A stretch of DNA of 64,000 nucleotides from JANOYY01 sp043720395 (GCA_043720395.1 JAYSSR010000080.1:10404-74403); one strand, 5' to 3'; positions 34,568-43,687 are shown, numbered from the stretch's first letter. Notes: generated by a model from the sequence alone, not told the origin. Translations and numbers: made by a program.

Positions 34568-37500
34568 ATGTCATTCATCAGCGGACATGTTGTTGAGCGT
34601 CCCGGTGGGCGAGGTCGAAGGTTGTTTCGGGGTCGGGTCGTGTCGTGTCTGGCAGGTTCGTTGTCCTGTCTGATGGCCTTTGCTGGACTGGTGTTGGTGT
34701 CGGATTCGCCAGCTCAGACTTTGTTGGTATTGGATGAGGTGCCGACGACTGCAGATTGGCAGGGTTGGTGGCAGGGCGCGATCGGCTTCGTTCCGGGTGT
34801 TTCGATGACGGCGAAACCGACAGTGCAACGGGCGACGAAGTCGCCAGCCGGTGGACTTGGCGTTGGTGACTACGTGTTGGAGCTGACCGGTAGTGCTCCA
34901 GGAACAGTGACGCCATATTTGGCATCCCATGCAGAGAATTGGGCGGCATCGTCGTTCGCTTATCCCGATGGTGCTTCCGCGACAGAGAATGGCAAGTTCC
35001 CGGTCGCAGGTGTGCCGACCGGAGCGTTCAGCGGTGTGCGGTCGATCCCGTTTCACATGTCAACGGCGAATCCGCAATTCGAGTTGCGGTTGACGAGTGC
35101 TGCGGATTTCACGTTGACCCATGTCACGATTCGCCGTGCGGGTGCTACGACAACGACCACGACGGTTCCGGCCGGGTTGGGGGCTGAGTTCTTCAACGAG
35201 GTGCCTGCGGCTGCTCAGACAGCGTGGCACTTGTGGTGGGGAACTGTGCCAGCGCTCAGCTTCGGTGGGAACACGTCGATGACGGTGAACACGAATGTAG
35301 AACGCGCTGAGAAGCACTTGGTGTTGCCGCAAGGCGCGTACGTGTTGGAGCTGGAAGGTCCCGATGCTGCTGGCGTGACGGTGAGACCGTTCTTTCAGAC
35401 TCGTAACGCGGCGTGGAACATCTTCAAGCCGACCGAGGCGGGGGTTGCAACGAATGGAGAACTCGGGGCAAAGCCGTGGACGGGTGTGCGCTCATGGCCG
35501 ATCACAATGACCGGTGACGGAACCGATTTCAATCTTCGCCTCATCGGATCGGCGGAATTCATGGTCACCCGGGTCATCATTCGTGCCGCTCCGACCGTCA
35601 CGGCGACCACAACAACAACGACGTTGCCCGTCGCGACGACGTCTTCGAGCACAACACTTCAACCCCTTCCCGAAGCGGGAGTGTTGTGGTCGGATGCGCC
35701 GGTGGCGAAACCTGCGGGTCAGGACGGCTGGCACCCGTGGTGGCCTGGTTCGAACCTGGCTGCGCCGTCGGGTATCCGTGTGGCCGACAACGCGGAACGA
35801 GACGTCGCCGCCGTGAACATGACAGCCGGGTCGTACTCGCTGGAGTTGCTCGGTGACCCAGAACCGGGTGTGGTCGTCGTACCTCACTTCGCGACAATGA
35901 CGGCGTGGGCGAACGAAAAGACCGCAAACGGAGCAGTAAATCACGGCCAGATGGGCTCCCGGTCGTGGACCTCGACCCGCTCGATCGGCGTCCTGTGGTC
36001 GCCAATCACTGTTTCAGCTGACAACGCCCAGCTCGCATTGCGACTCACGTCGTCGGGACCGTTCACGCTGACCGGCATCAAGCTCCGCCGAGTACCGTCG
36101 GCGGCCATGAGCTTTGGTGTCGCGAATGCGCCAACGGCCGTGTTACCGGGACAGGTCGTGCCGATCACCCTCACCGACTGGATTGCCGGCCATGACGTGT
36201 TGGAGGTCGTTGCGTCGGACGCCGCCGTGACGTTCGACAGTGCCGTGACCATGTCGCCTGCCGCGGATACCATCAATTTTTCGAGGACACGGCCCGGCAC
36301 ATACACGGTCCGTTTGGTCCGCGACGGGATCGTGACGTCATCGACGACGGTCACGGTCACACCGGTACCGACGATAAGTGTCGCTTCACCGAGCGGACTC
36401 GTGGCTGGTGAAGGTGTGCCGGTCACAGTGACCAATCCGTCACCGTTCGATACGGTTGAGATCGTGAACACGGCGGGCGCGGTGGTCGGGTCGTACAGCG
36501 CGTCGACTTCGCTGAGCGTGGTCGCGCCACCGGCGGAGTCCTATTCGGCGAGGATCAAGCGTGGCGGTGTGGTCGTCGGTGCTGCCGCTGGTTTCACGGT
36601 CACCGCAACGCCGTCGCTCTCGCTGAGCTCAGCCGCTGGGTTGATGGAGGGCTTCCCGATTGATGTTGGCGTGAATGGTGGCGAGTTGGCAAGTGGTGAT
36701 CGAATCCGACTTGACACGATCGGCCAGTCTGACGACTGCGTGACCTGCCCGTTCCTGCCGGCGGGTCGTTCAACAACGTTCCAAAACACACCGAAAGCTG
36801 GGACCTACCAGGCACGACTGTTACGTCGAGGGCACACCATCGCGCTCAAAACGTTCACGACGGTCACTTTGCCGAAGGCGACAATCGGATTGTGGGGTTT
36901 GAAGCTTGCTATTCCGCCTGCTGCCGGTTGTCGCGCGTTGTGGGCGAAGCCTGATCTTTCGGACTGGGCCGACACGTGGAGCCCAACATATTCGCTGCCG
37001 TCGAGCGCTTGTCCGGTCGATCTTTCGAGACCGATTTCTCGGTACTACAACCTTGAATATCAGTACCTTTACGTGTCAGCTACGGGTATCACTCCGACTG
37101 CGACGGACTATATCCAAGTTGGACCGGACAATGGCCTTCGTCGTCCGGTGACAACCGCTGTCGGCATTTCAGAGTGGTTTTCACCGTGGGCACCTCAGTT
37201 GCACCTCGTTCCAGGCATGAACGCGGTCCCCTTCACGTACCATCGATACATCGGCGGGATCGACACCGTCGTCGGAGAGCTTCTTACCCTATGGATCGAA
37301 ACCGTCCCGTCGACGGCGTCGACCGTCTGCGTGATGAATTCAGAACAAGCCCTCACCATGATCAACAACCTCCGCCCACCCGACGACAACCTCACCGTCC
37401 TGCCCGAAAACAACTTCACGACCGTCGGCTCCTGCAACAACCCGACATTCCTCTGGGTAGACCAAAACGGTGCCTACATCCCCGGACAACTCAACGCCGA

Positions 37501-38629
37501 CGGCACCCCCACCCCAGCCGCCCTCCAAGGCTCAAACACACCCAGAAACCCCAACGGCCCGCCTGCAACAATCATTGCGCCGACCCCAGTGGGAACCCAC
37601 TTCTTCGAGGACGGGGTGGAAACTCCCTTGACGTCGGCAATCGAAACAAATGGTCTCTTAAACTGTGTCGTGCGCGGTCCGGGCACCACAGTGGTTTTAG
37701 GGACGGCCAATTGTTTGAAAGCTATTCCGATCAAAGCAGAGGACGATCTAGGGTGGAAACTACTCGTTCAAGACGAGCCAACTATGTCAGACGCATGTCT
37801 GGCTCGAAATGGCGACTACATTCAGATCAGCGCCGACTGCTCAGGCGACTCAACCTTCACTGACTTCAGTCATGTCGGAGAAGCATTTGCACTTAGTTCG
37901 CTCGGCGACCCGAGCAAGTGTCTCACCGTCGAAGGCGGTACCCTACTAGCTTTTCGTACTTGTACGTTGTCCGTGTCGCAACTTTGGTTTGACGACGCAG
38001 CCCTTGCTGGGGGCGGTGCAATCGTGACAGTTGAGTTCTGCGCTGCGACCGCTGGGGCTGGTTGCGTCGCCGCCGCCGCAGCGCTGTTCGGTACAGCCCT
38101 GATCGGAACGACCCTCTACGTGGACAGAACCCACCCAACGTTCTTCTCCCCAGGACATGCAGCGGTCTACGCCCAATTGAATCAGGGGGTCCGGTCGTTT
38201 GAAGTCATGATGTGGATTTTTCACCGCAATCGCCCGCGCGTCGCAGGCGGCACCTACGGGCAAACGAAAGGACAAGGCATGGAAGGACACCACATCGTAT
38301 CGTACACGGCGATGCCACCGAATCGGCCGAACGGTTGCGGAAAGGACTCGCAACCAGCCGTCCGAATGGACAAGTCGGACCATCTTGGTACAGCGTCCAA
38401 CGGCAGTAGCCAAGCTGCGAAGAACTTCCAGGATGTGCAACGATCGCTAGTGAATCAAGGAAAATTTGAAGAGGCCTTCAACCGAGGAGTTGCGGATGTG
38501 CTGTTGCTTCCGGCCTGGCGGTTGTACTACTCTGGACTGCAGCTGGCCCTTGAAGAGGCTAAAAGATACATTTTGAGGTGTGGTGGTGGGGATGTCAACA
38601 AATTCGTCAAACTTCCAGATATTTCCTGA
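34568..38629 (+). CDS. Large exported polymorphic toxin with C-terminal HNH/EndoVII-like nuclease domain
   Basis: 1353 residues from ATG 34568 (GAGG 8 bp upstream; an ATG at 34556 is possible). A signal peptide (CLAGSLSCLMAFAGLVLV) ends near SPAQT. Three repeats of ~160 residues each start with W-x-x-W-W (W64, W220, W388), contain Y-x-LEL and F-x-L-R-L strands, and are joined by Thr-run linkers. Residues ~512-771 are Ig-like modules, ~772-1150 an unassigned Cys-containing region, and 1151-1185 hydrophobic. The end carries EGHHIVS (H1241-H1242) and AVRMDKSDH (H1272) with DVQRSLVNQGKFEEAF, the pattern of HNH/EndoVII-type toxin tips. Composition turns AT-rich from about 37.6 kb, as when toxin tips are exchanged. 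The export route beyond Sec, and the target, are unknown. Confidence 0.8.
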   Translation: MSFISGHVVERPGGRGRRLFRGRVVSCLAGSLSCLMAFAGLVLVSDSPAQTLLVLDEVPTTADWQGWWQGAIGFVPGVSMTAKPTVQRATKSPAGGLGVGDYVLELTGSAPGTVTPYLASHAENWAASSFAYPDGASATENGKFPVAGVPTGAFSGVRSIPFHMSTANPQFELRLTSAADFTLTHVTIRRAGATTTTTTVPAGLGAEFFNEVPAAAQTAWHLWWGTVPALSFGGNTSMTVNTNVERAEKHLVLPQGAYVLELEGPDAAGVTVRPFFQTRNAAWNIFKPTEAGVATNGELGAKPWTGVRSWPITMTGDGTDFNLRLIGSAEFMVTRVIIRAAPTVTATTTTTTLPVATTSSSTTLQPLPEAGVLWSDAPVAKPAGQDGWHPWWPGSNLAAPSGIRVADNAERDVAAVNMTAGSYSLELLGDPEPGVVVVPHFATMTAWANEKTANGAVNHGQMGSRSWTSTRSIGVLWSPITVSADNAQLALRLTSSGPFTLTGIKLRRVPSAAMSFGVANAPTAVLPGQVVPITLTDWIAGHDVLEVVASDAAVTFDSAVTMSPAADTINFSRTRPGTYTVRLVRDGIVTSSTTVTVTPVPTISVASPSGLVAGEGVPVTVTNPSPFDTVEIVNTAGAVVGSYSASTSLSVVAPPAESYSARIKRGGVVVGAAAGFTVTATPSLSLSSAAGLMEGFPIDVGVNGGELASGDRIRLDTIGQSDDCVTCPFLPAGRSTTFQNTPKAGTYQARLLRRGHTIALKTFTTVTLPKATIGLWGLKLAIPPAAGCRALWAKPDLSDWADTWSPTYSLPSSACPVDLSRPISRYYNLEYQYLYVSATGITPTATDYIQVGPDNGLRRPVTTAVGISEWFSPWAPQLHLVPGMNAVPFTYHRYIGGIDTVVGELLTLWIETVPSTASTVCVMNSEQALTMINNLRPPDDNLTVLPENNFTTVGSCNNPTFLWVDQNGAYIPGQLNADGTPTPAALQGSNTPRNPNGPPATIIAPTPVGTHFFEDGVETPLTSAIETNGLLNCVVRGPGTTVVLGTANCLKAIPIKAEDDLGWKLLVQDEPTMSDACLARNGDYIQISADCSGDSTFTDFSHVGEAFALSSLGDPSKCLTVEGGTLLAFRTCTLSVSQLWFDDAALAGGGAIVTVEFCAATAGAGCVAAAAALFGTALIGTTLYVDRTHPTFFSPGHAAVYAQLNQGVRSFEVMMWIFHRNRPRVAGGTYGQTKGQGMEGHHIVSYTAMPPNRPNGCGKDSQPAVRMDKSDHLGTASNGSSQAAKNFQDVQRSLVNQGKFEEAFNRGVADVLLLPAWRLYYSGLQLALEEAKRYILRCGGGDVNKFVKLPDIS

Positions 38630-39107
38630 CAAAGGTGAGGTCTGGGAGGTCGTACCGTTCGAACATTGCGGCCCCATACGAGGCAACGTCCCCGTAGATG
38701 AGATTGTGTCGTTGTTCGGGCCACCTACCAATATCACTCCATATATATGGTATCAAAATTCGACTCAGTTTCATTGGTCTAACCTCAGAATTTTGGCCCT
38801 CGAAGACGGTGGGGTCGCCCGTGTACACTCTGTTGACGTCCCGGTTTCGCAAAAGTGCAGAGCCTTCGGTATAGCATTGCATGGGTCAGTCACTAAGCTG
38901 GCACTCAAATTCAAAGAAATTGGTCATATCGCCACGGAAGGATATGATGGCTGTACGCTTGGGTCAGGTCTGGCCGTAAGTACCATGGCTGGGCGGAAGA
39001 GAATAGAACAAGTCAATGTTGTGTTGGGTCGAACGCAGCCTGAACCCGCGATCATTTCCAACGAAGCCGTGGAGGATTTGATCGCAAAACGAATCGCCGA
39101 AGCGTGA
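38592..39107 (+). CDS. Candidate immunity protein for the upstream toxin
   Basis: 171 residues from ATG 38592 (GGTGGGG upstream), overlapping the toxin 3' end by 38 bp in another frame. No family is recognised. It is clearly poorer in G+C than the core genes, like the toxin tip. It is soluble, with no signal peptide (VWEVVPFEHCGPIRGN, LALKFKEIGHIATEGYDG). Position directly after a polymorphic toxin tip, overlap with it and shared composition are the usual signs of a cognate immunity gene. The role is inference from context only. Confidence 0.6.
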   Translation: MSTNSSNFQIFPDKGEVWEVVPFEHCGPIRGNVPVDEIVSLFGPPTNITPYIWYQNSTQFHWSNLRILALEDGGVARVHSVDVPVSQKCRAFGIALHGSVTKLALKFKEIGHIATEGYDGCTLGSGLAVSTMAGRKRIEQVNVVLGRTQPEPAIISNEAVEDLIAKRIAEA

Positions 39108-39160
39108 AAGCACGTGGTGTGCCGAACCGAGCAGGTCGGTGCAATTAGTGCGAGCGCACG

Positions 39161-39575
39161 ATGGAGCAGATAGATCAGGCCGCGATCGATGCGGTGCGTA
39201 GCGGTTCGAGTGCTGATTTTGCTTCAGCAGTGTGGGGTTGTCTCTACGGAACGGCGGGGTCGTATGCATACTTTATCAGGAACTCAGCCGACCCGAATCC
39301 TGCACCGATCTTTTGCACAACTCCCTACCTTTTTAGACTTTTTGGTGGACGAATACAAAGATGCATTTCACCAATTGTGGTTCGAGAATGAGGGCAAAAA
39401 TTTTGAACAAGTCCGAAGCCAAATTCTCTTGAATATAGCTGTGCTCTGTGTGCTGGCGGGTGGGAGGTTGTCCCACATCTGGCTTGACGAAAGCCGTCTT
39501 ACTTTCCTGAACTTCGGTTCCTTTGGTTCGCTGGGAGCGGTAAAATGGACAACGCTGAAGATGACCGGAACCTGA
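39161..39575 (+). pseudogene. Frameshifted paralogue of the next small gene (immunity-like)
   Basis: The first half in one frame (MEQIDQAAIDAVRSGSSADF, CLYGTAGSYAYFIRNSADPN) ends in a different frame from its continuation (TFLDFLVDEYKDAFHQLWFE, NIAVLCVLAGGRLSHIWLDE). Joined, the two halves match the intact protein at 39613-39960 along its length (CLYxxxxSY, FLDxLVDxYxDxxxQ, EIAVLCxxAGGRL). The break is near a T-run at about 39330. It is AT-rich. Spare or decayed immunity-type genes are common downstream of polymorphic toxins. Confidence 0.65.
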
Positions 39576-39612
39576 GGTTTTCGCTCGTGAAGCGGTAAAC
39601 AACGGAAACCAG

Positions 39613-39960
39613 GTGGAGATGACTGCTGCTGTGCATCGATGCCTCTACGCCGAGACATCTTCCTACCGATTCTTGCTGTCTCACACCGACGATCCGAGTC
39701 CCTTGGCGGCGAACGGACACGATTTCCGCTTCCTCGACGAGCTTGTCGACCAGTACGAAGACGGGTATCAGCAAACGGGCATGTTGAGTAAGTATCAATA
39801 CTTCCAGCTTGCGGAGAGCCAGCGGATGCTTGAGATTGCAGTTCTGTGCTGGTGTGCTGGTGGTCGGTTGACTCGTGGGCAAGAGCCGTCGTCGTTTCCG
39901 GAACTTCGCTTCCTCTGGTTCGAGCCGGGCGCAGGAGCGGACGTGCCCGCCGCTTCGTGA
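39613..39960 (+). CDS. Small hypothetical protein, intact paralogue (immunity-like)
   Basis: 115 residues from GTG 39613 (or ATG 39619). All-alpha looking soluble protein with CLYAETSSYRFLLSHTDD, FLDELVDQYEDGYQQTG and EIAVLCWCAGGRLTRGQ. Its only visible relative is the broken copy just upstream. It has more G+C than that copy, which suggests separate histories. Family unknown; an immunity or orphan-immunity role is inferred from its place in the toxin island. Confidence 0.6.
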   Translation: MEMTAAVHRCLYAETSSYRFLLSHTDDPSPLAANGHDFRFLDELVDQYEDGYQQTGMLSKYQYFQLAESQRMLEIAVLCWCAGGRLTRGQEPSSFPELRFLWFEPGAGADVPAAS

Positions 39961-39987
39961 GAAGCGGACCGTACCTAAATGCGACAA

Positions 39988-40025
39988 GACCCCGCCACCA
40001 GCCCGGATCGGGAGGTGACGGGGTC
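39988..40025 (-). terminator. Hairpin between the toxin island and the bS22-like gene
   Basis: 12-bp stem GACCCCGCCACC / GGTGACGGGGTC with one mismatch and a 14-base loop. It lies 30 bp beyond the stop of the bS22-like gene and 27 bp after the last island gene. T-rich tails are short on both sides, so it may terminate weakly in both directions. Confidence 0.6.
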
Positions 40026-40055
40026 GTCGTAAACGAAACGTCGGAGAAGAGAGGG

Positions 40056-40154
40056 CTACTTCCCGCGCTGGCGCGCGTGCCGGGTCCTCTTGAGCATCTT
40101 CTTGTGCTTCTTCTTGCGCATGCGCTTGCGGCGCTTCTTGATCAGCGATCCCAT
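40056..40154 (-). CDS. Small basic ribosomal protein, bS22-like (AURKAIP1/COX24 domain)
   Basis: 32 residues starting MGSLIKKRRKRMRKKKHK and ending RTRHARQRGK. It is nearly superimposable on the 33-residue actinobacterial bS22 protein (MGSxIKKRRKRMxKKKHxKxLxRTR) seen in the M. smegmatis 30S subunit. Such a short gene is easily missed by gene finders. It is divergent from the mtrA-like gene with about 75 bp between starts. Sequence match is from memory but covers the whole protein. Confidence 0.88.
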   Translation of the reverse strand: MGSLIKKRRKRMRKKKHKKMLKRTRHARQRGK

Positions 40155-40229
40155 GAGGGTCGACACGATAGCGGAGGGCAGCCACCCCCGTGAGCACTGG
40201 AACCGCCGAACCCGCGTCAAGATGGAGGG

Positions 40230-40928
40230 GTGCGTTCCCGGCTGCTCACCATCGAAGACGACGATGACGTCCGTCTGATGCTGAAGATGGTCCTCGAAGA
40301 CGAGGGCTACGACGTGAGCGAGGCTGGCAACGGGTCCGACGGGCTCGACCGCTTCCTTGAGGACAAGCCGTCGCTCGTGCTGGTCGATCTGAAGCTGCCG
40401 GACATGAGCGGCTTCGACGTGTGCCGCACGATCCGACAGACGAGCGGCGTGCCGATCATTATCGTGAGCGCCCAGGAGGACAGCTTCGACGTGGTCGCCG
40501 GGCTCGAATCCGGTGCCGACGACTACGTGACCAAACCGTTCGTGCCGAAGGAACTGTCCGCACGTATCCGGGCACACCTCCGACGCGTGCAGCCAGTGCG
40601 ACCGGCAAGTGCCCACCCGGCTGGTCCGACCCGGCTCGACTTCGGTGCACTCGTCGTGCACGTCGACGAAGGCTTCGCCACCCGCGACGGGGTGAACCTC
40701 GGCCTGACCAAAACCGAGTTCCGTCTCCTCGTGCTCGTGGCGACCAACGCGAACAAGGTGTACAGCCGAGAACAGCTCCTCGAACAGGTGTGGGGCCACG
40801 ACTTCCTCGCCGACAGCCGCCTCGTCGATGCCCACATCCGTCGGCTCCGTACCAAAGTCGAAGCCGACGCCGCCGAACCCCGACACATCGTGACCGCTCG
40901 TGGCCTCGGGTACCGGTTCGTCCCCTGA
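40230..40928 (+). CDS. mtrA: OmpR-family response regulator (MtrA-like)
   Basis: 232 residues from a GTG at 40230. Its purine-rich upstream (GGAGG) is too close to be ideal, so a leaderless start is possible. Receiver domain: acidic pocket TIEDDDDV, phospho-acceptor D53 in LVLVDLKLPDMSG, and the Lys of DDYVTKPF. The C-terminal winged helix has LTKTEFRLLVLVATNANKVYSREQLLEQVWG and VDAHIRRLRTKVE. The gene set response regulator-kinase-lipoprotein parallels mtrA-mtrB-lpqB, which controls cell-wall and division genes in actinobacteria. The orthology is probable, not proven. Confidence 0.88.
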   Translation: MRSRLLTIEDDDDVRLMLKMVLEDEGYDVSEAGNGSDGLDRFLEDKPSLVLVDLKLPDMSGFDVCRTIRQTSGVPIIIVSAQEDSFDVVAGLESGADDYVTKPFVPKELSARIRAHLRRVQPVRPASAHPAGPTRLDFGALVVHVDEGFATRDGVNLGLTKTEFRLLVLVATNANKVYSREQLLEQVWGHDFLADSRLVDAHIRRLRTKVEADAAEPRHIVTARGLGYRFVP

Positions 40929-42537
40929 CGTCGAGCGTCTGCAGGTCGACCGCTCCGACGCGCCCCGGTCGTCGCTGCCGGAGGCCTACGCATCGCTCGA
41001 CAAGGCTCACCCCAACAAGGCCCACCCCGACATAATGGCCAACGCCGACATGCCGAACCGGCCGACGCGCGTCCGGCGAAGCTTCGGCCGACGACTGCGA
41101 CGCGGCCGCGATCGCTTCGGCCTCCGAGCCCAAGCCACCCTCACCCTCGCAGTCGGTGCATTGCTCGTGTCGGTCGCCGTGGCGACCCTCACCTACGTCG
41201 TGGCGCGCCGCAGCCTCGTTGCCGAACGTCGCTCCGTGGTTCAGCAACTCGTGTTCTCCGACGCCGCCGAAGTGCAAGCCGCCCTCTCACGGAGCGGTTC
41301 CAACGTGGCCGCACTGCTTCGGACGCAGAACCAACAGGACCTCTCCACCGTCCTCTTCGTCGACTCCGAGGTGTACACCAGCACCGAGTCGTTGAGCTCG
41401 AAGCGCATTCCCGACTCGCTGCGTGAACTCGTGTCACCCGGAGCGACGGTGAGCAAGGTCCCAACCGTGAGACCGGCCGGTGAATTCGCGTACCAGATCG
41501 TGCAGCGATCCGGCCGAACGGAGCTGATCGTCGGCGTGCCACTCACCGCGCTCGACGCCGAGTTCTACGGGGTGGCGTCCCTCGCCGACGTGGAGAGCCG
41601 CCTCCGTTCGCTCGCCCGCACTCTCGCCATCGCTGCAGTGCTGTCGTCGGTCGGAGCTGCGCTCGTCGGACGCACCGTGATCCGCCGAGCCCTGCGTCCC
41701 CTCAGCGATGTCGCGTCAGGTGCCGCCGACATCTCAAGTGGGCGTCTCGACACCCGCCTCCCGCTGACCGGCGACGCCGACCTCGACCCGCTGCTCGCGT
41801 CGTTCAACGACATGGCGCAGACGCTCCAGGAGCGAATCGAACGCGAAGCGAGGTTCGCCTCCGACGTGAGCCACGAGCTGCGGACGCCACTCACCGCCTT
41901 GGTGACCGCCGCCCGTCTCCTCGATGGACGCCGCGACGAGCTCGGCGAACGGTCGCAGAAGACCCTCGACGTCCTCGTGACCCAGACCGCCCACTTCGAG
42001 CGACTCGTGCTCGACCTTCTTGAGATATCACGCTTCGACGCTGGCGCTGCAGAGCTGCACGCCGAGGTCGTCCAGTTGCCTGAGCTTGTGCGTGCAGTGA
42101 TACGCGTCAACGGCTCCGACGCTGCGGTCGAATGGCTGGAGCTTGACCCGCCCGAGATGAGCGTCGACAAGCGTCGGGTGGAGCGGATGATCGCCAACCT
42201 GCTGCAGAACGCCACGAACTACGGCGGCGGGGCAATTTCTGTTCGGCTGATGAACGCGCCGACCGACGAGGGTCGGGAGGGACCTAGACACATCCAAATC
42301 GTCGTCGACGACGCGGGACCCGGAGTGCCGGAGACTGAGCGCACCGTGATCTTCGAGCGCTTCCGACGCGGCCAGTCGCATCAGCGCGCAACGTCCGCAC
42401 CGAAGGGAACCGGGCTCGGACTCTCGTTAGTACGCGCGCATGCGAACCTGCACGGCGGAGACGTGTGGGTCGAGGATCGGCCTGGCGGCGGTGCCCGTTT
42501 CGTGGTCGATATCGCCGAGGGCGAGGTGCAGGAATGA
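40900..42537 (+). CDS. mtrB: Sensor histidine kinase (MtrB-like)
   Basis: 545 residues if started at GTG 40900, overlapping the regulator by 29 bp. The 35 codons before the first ATG (41035) have very high GC in third positions, so they look translated. Two transmembrane helices (near LTLAVGALLVSVAVATLTYVV and TLAIAAVLSSVGAALVG) flank an extracytoplasmic sensor of ~115 residues. Then HAMP, phospho-acceptor H325 in ASDVSHELRTPLTAL, N box LLQNATNY, G1 VDDAGPGVP and G2 GTGLGLSL. The kinase stop overlaps the lipoprotein start (ATGA). Confidence 0.88.
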   Translation: MASGTGSSPDVERLQVDRSDAPRSSLPEAYASLDKAHPNKAHPDIMANADMPNRPTRVRRSFGRRLRRGRDRFGLRAQATLTLAVGALLVSVAVATLTYVVARRSLVAERRSVVQQLVFSDAAEVQAALSRSGSNVAALLRTQNQQDLSTVLFVDSEVYTSTESLSSKRIPDSLRELVSPGATVSKVPTVRPAGEFAYQIVQRSGRTELIVGVPLTALDAEFYGVASLADVESRLRSLARTLAIAAVLSSVGAALVGRTVIRRALRPLSDVASGAADISSGRLDTRLPLTGDADLDPLLASFNDMAQTLQERIEREARFASDVSHELRTPLTALVTAARLLDGRRDELGERSQKTLDVLVTQTAHFERLVLDLLEISRFDAGAAELHAEVVQLPELVRAVIRVNGSDAAVEWLELDPPEMSVDKRRVERMIANLLQNATNYGGGAISVRLMNAPTDEGREGPRHIQIVVDDAGPGVPETERTVIFERFRRGQSHQRATSAPKGTGLGLSLVRAHANLHGGDVWVEDRPGGGARFVVDIAEGEVQE

Positions 42538-43535
42538 GACGTGCTCTGCTCGGCGTTCTCGCGTTGACGCTGCTCGCCTCGTGTGGAATCCCTCTTGACC
42601 CGTCACCTCGCACGATCTCGAAACGCGACGTCCCGGTTGCGCTCAGTGCCCCGAGGAGCACGTGGCGCGTCTATCTGTTCCAACAGGGTCAACTCGCAAG
42701 CGTTGATCGTGCGATCAGACTCTCCACCGACCGCCTCACGACCTTGAGCGCTGCGCTCGACGAGCTGCAAAAACCGGTGACCGCTTCCGAAGCGGCGGAG
42801 GGTTACGAGTCCGAGATGAACCTGCCGGAGAACAGGATCGAGGTGTCGGCGGTCGAGGGAAGGACCGTTACCGTCGATCTCCTTGATTCCCATTTGGAAC
42901 AGGACGGTGCAAAGCTCGGCCAGGTCGTACTGACGCTCACCGAAGCGTCGGGTGTGACCCAGGTCGGGTTCGAGGTCCACGGCGCGCCACTCGTACCTGC
43001 CATAGTGCAAGACGGCGGCTACAACCCGAAGCCGACTCCGGCGACCCGTGACTACTACGACTACGTTCGCCTGGAGGAGATCGCCCGACTCTACTTCGTG
43101 CGTGACGGACGCCTCGTTGCCCTGCAGCGTCCAATTCGCGCCGCAGCCGACGACGACGAACCGGCTGACGTGACGGCGAATCGGTATCTTGCGGCCCTCG
43201 CTTCAGACGGACCGTCGGCGGTGCAGAAGCGCGTCGGTTACACGTCGTACGTCGGCGATCTGAATCCCGGACTGCTCTGTGTATCGAAGGAGCCGATCGG
43301 CGAATGCATCTACCAGCTCCAGCTCGACGGTGCGTTCAGGCTGTTGAGCAGTTCGCAGCAGATGTTCGCGCTCGGCCAGCTGCTCTACACGCTTGAAGGC
43401 TGGCCCCGCGGTTCGCTCGGAGATGTCGAAGTCATCGTTGACGGGCGTGTTCTGGCTGCGGTGCCCACACCAGATGGTCCGGTTCGCAGCCCAGTCGACA
43501 AAACGAAGTTCGAGTCGCTGCTGGCGTCGAGTTGA
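42534..43535 (+). CDS. GerMN-domain lipoprotein (LpqB-like)
   Basis: 333 residues from the ATG overlapping the kinase stop. Signal peptide MRRALLGVLALTLLASC with lipobox Cys17, so it is a lipid-anchored exported protein. Two segments (YLFQQGQLASVDRAI to GVTQVGFEVHG, and IARLYFVRDGRLVALQRPI to VIVDGRVLA) resemble tandem GerMN (sporulation/germination-type) domains. In mycobacteria and streptomycetes LpqB follows MtrAB and modulates MtrB signalling. This protein is shorter than LpqB (about 580 aa) and lacks its beta-propeller, so it is an abbreviated relative. Confidence 0.8.
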   Translation: MRRALLGVLALTLLASCGIPLDPSPRTISKRDVPVALSAPRSTWRVYLFQQGQLASVDRAIRLSTDRLTTLSAALDELQKPVTASEAAEGYESEMNLPENRIEVSAVEGRTVTVDLLDSHLEQDGAKLGQVVLTLTEASGVTQVGFEVHGAPLVPAIVQDGGYNPKPTPATRDYYDYVRLEEIARLYFVRDGRLVALQRPIRAAADDDEPADVTANRYLAALASDGPSAVQKRVGYTSYVGDLNPGLLCVSKEPIGECIYQLQLDGAFRLLSSSQQMFALGQLLYTLEGWPRGSLGDVEVIVDGRVLAAVPTPDGPVRSPVDKTKFESLLASS

Positions 43536-43616
43536 GCCCCCAGGTTTGGGCACCCCCAGGCTGAGCCATTTGTCCCTTCTCGGAGCAATGCGCCACTGGT
43601 AGCCTTGACGCGTCCC

Positions 43617-43687
43617 TCGCGGGTCGTCCAACGGCAGGACAACTGGTTTTGGTCCAGTGAATGAGGGTTCGAGTCCTTCCCCGCGAA
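43617..43687 (+). tRNA. tRNA-Gln (UUG)
   Basis: Cloverleaf reads completely: acceptor TCGCGGG/CCCGCGA, D-stem GTCC/GGAC, anticodon stem ACTGG/CCAGT with loop TTTTGGT (anticodon TTG), variable GAAT, T-stem with TTCGAGT loop, discriminator A at 43687. CCA is not encoded. It stands directly before glmU, where actinobacteria often have a tRNA-Gln gene. Confidence 0.96.

Noticed and set aside
43617..43687. tRNA-Gln as an integration site for a genomic island.
   Set aside because: The flanks are conserved core genes (mtrAB-type set and glmU) and no partial tRNA copy or integrase is seen.
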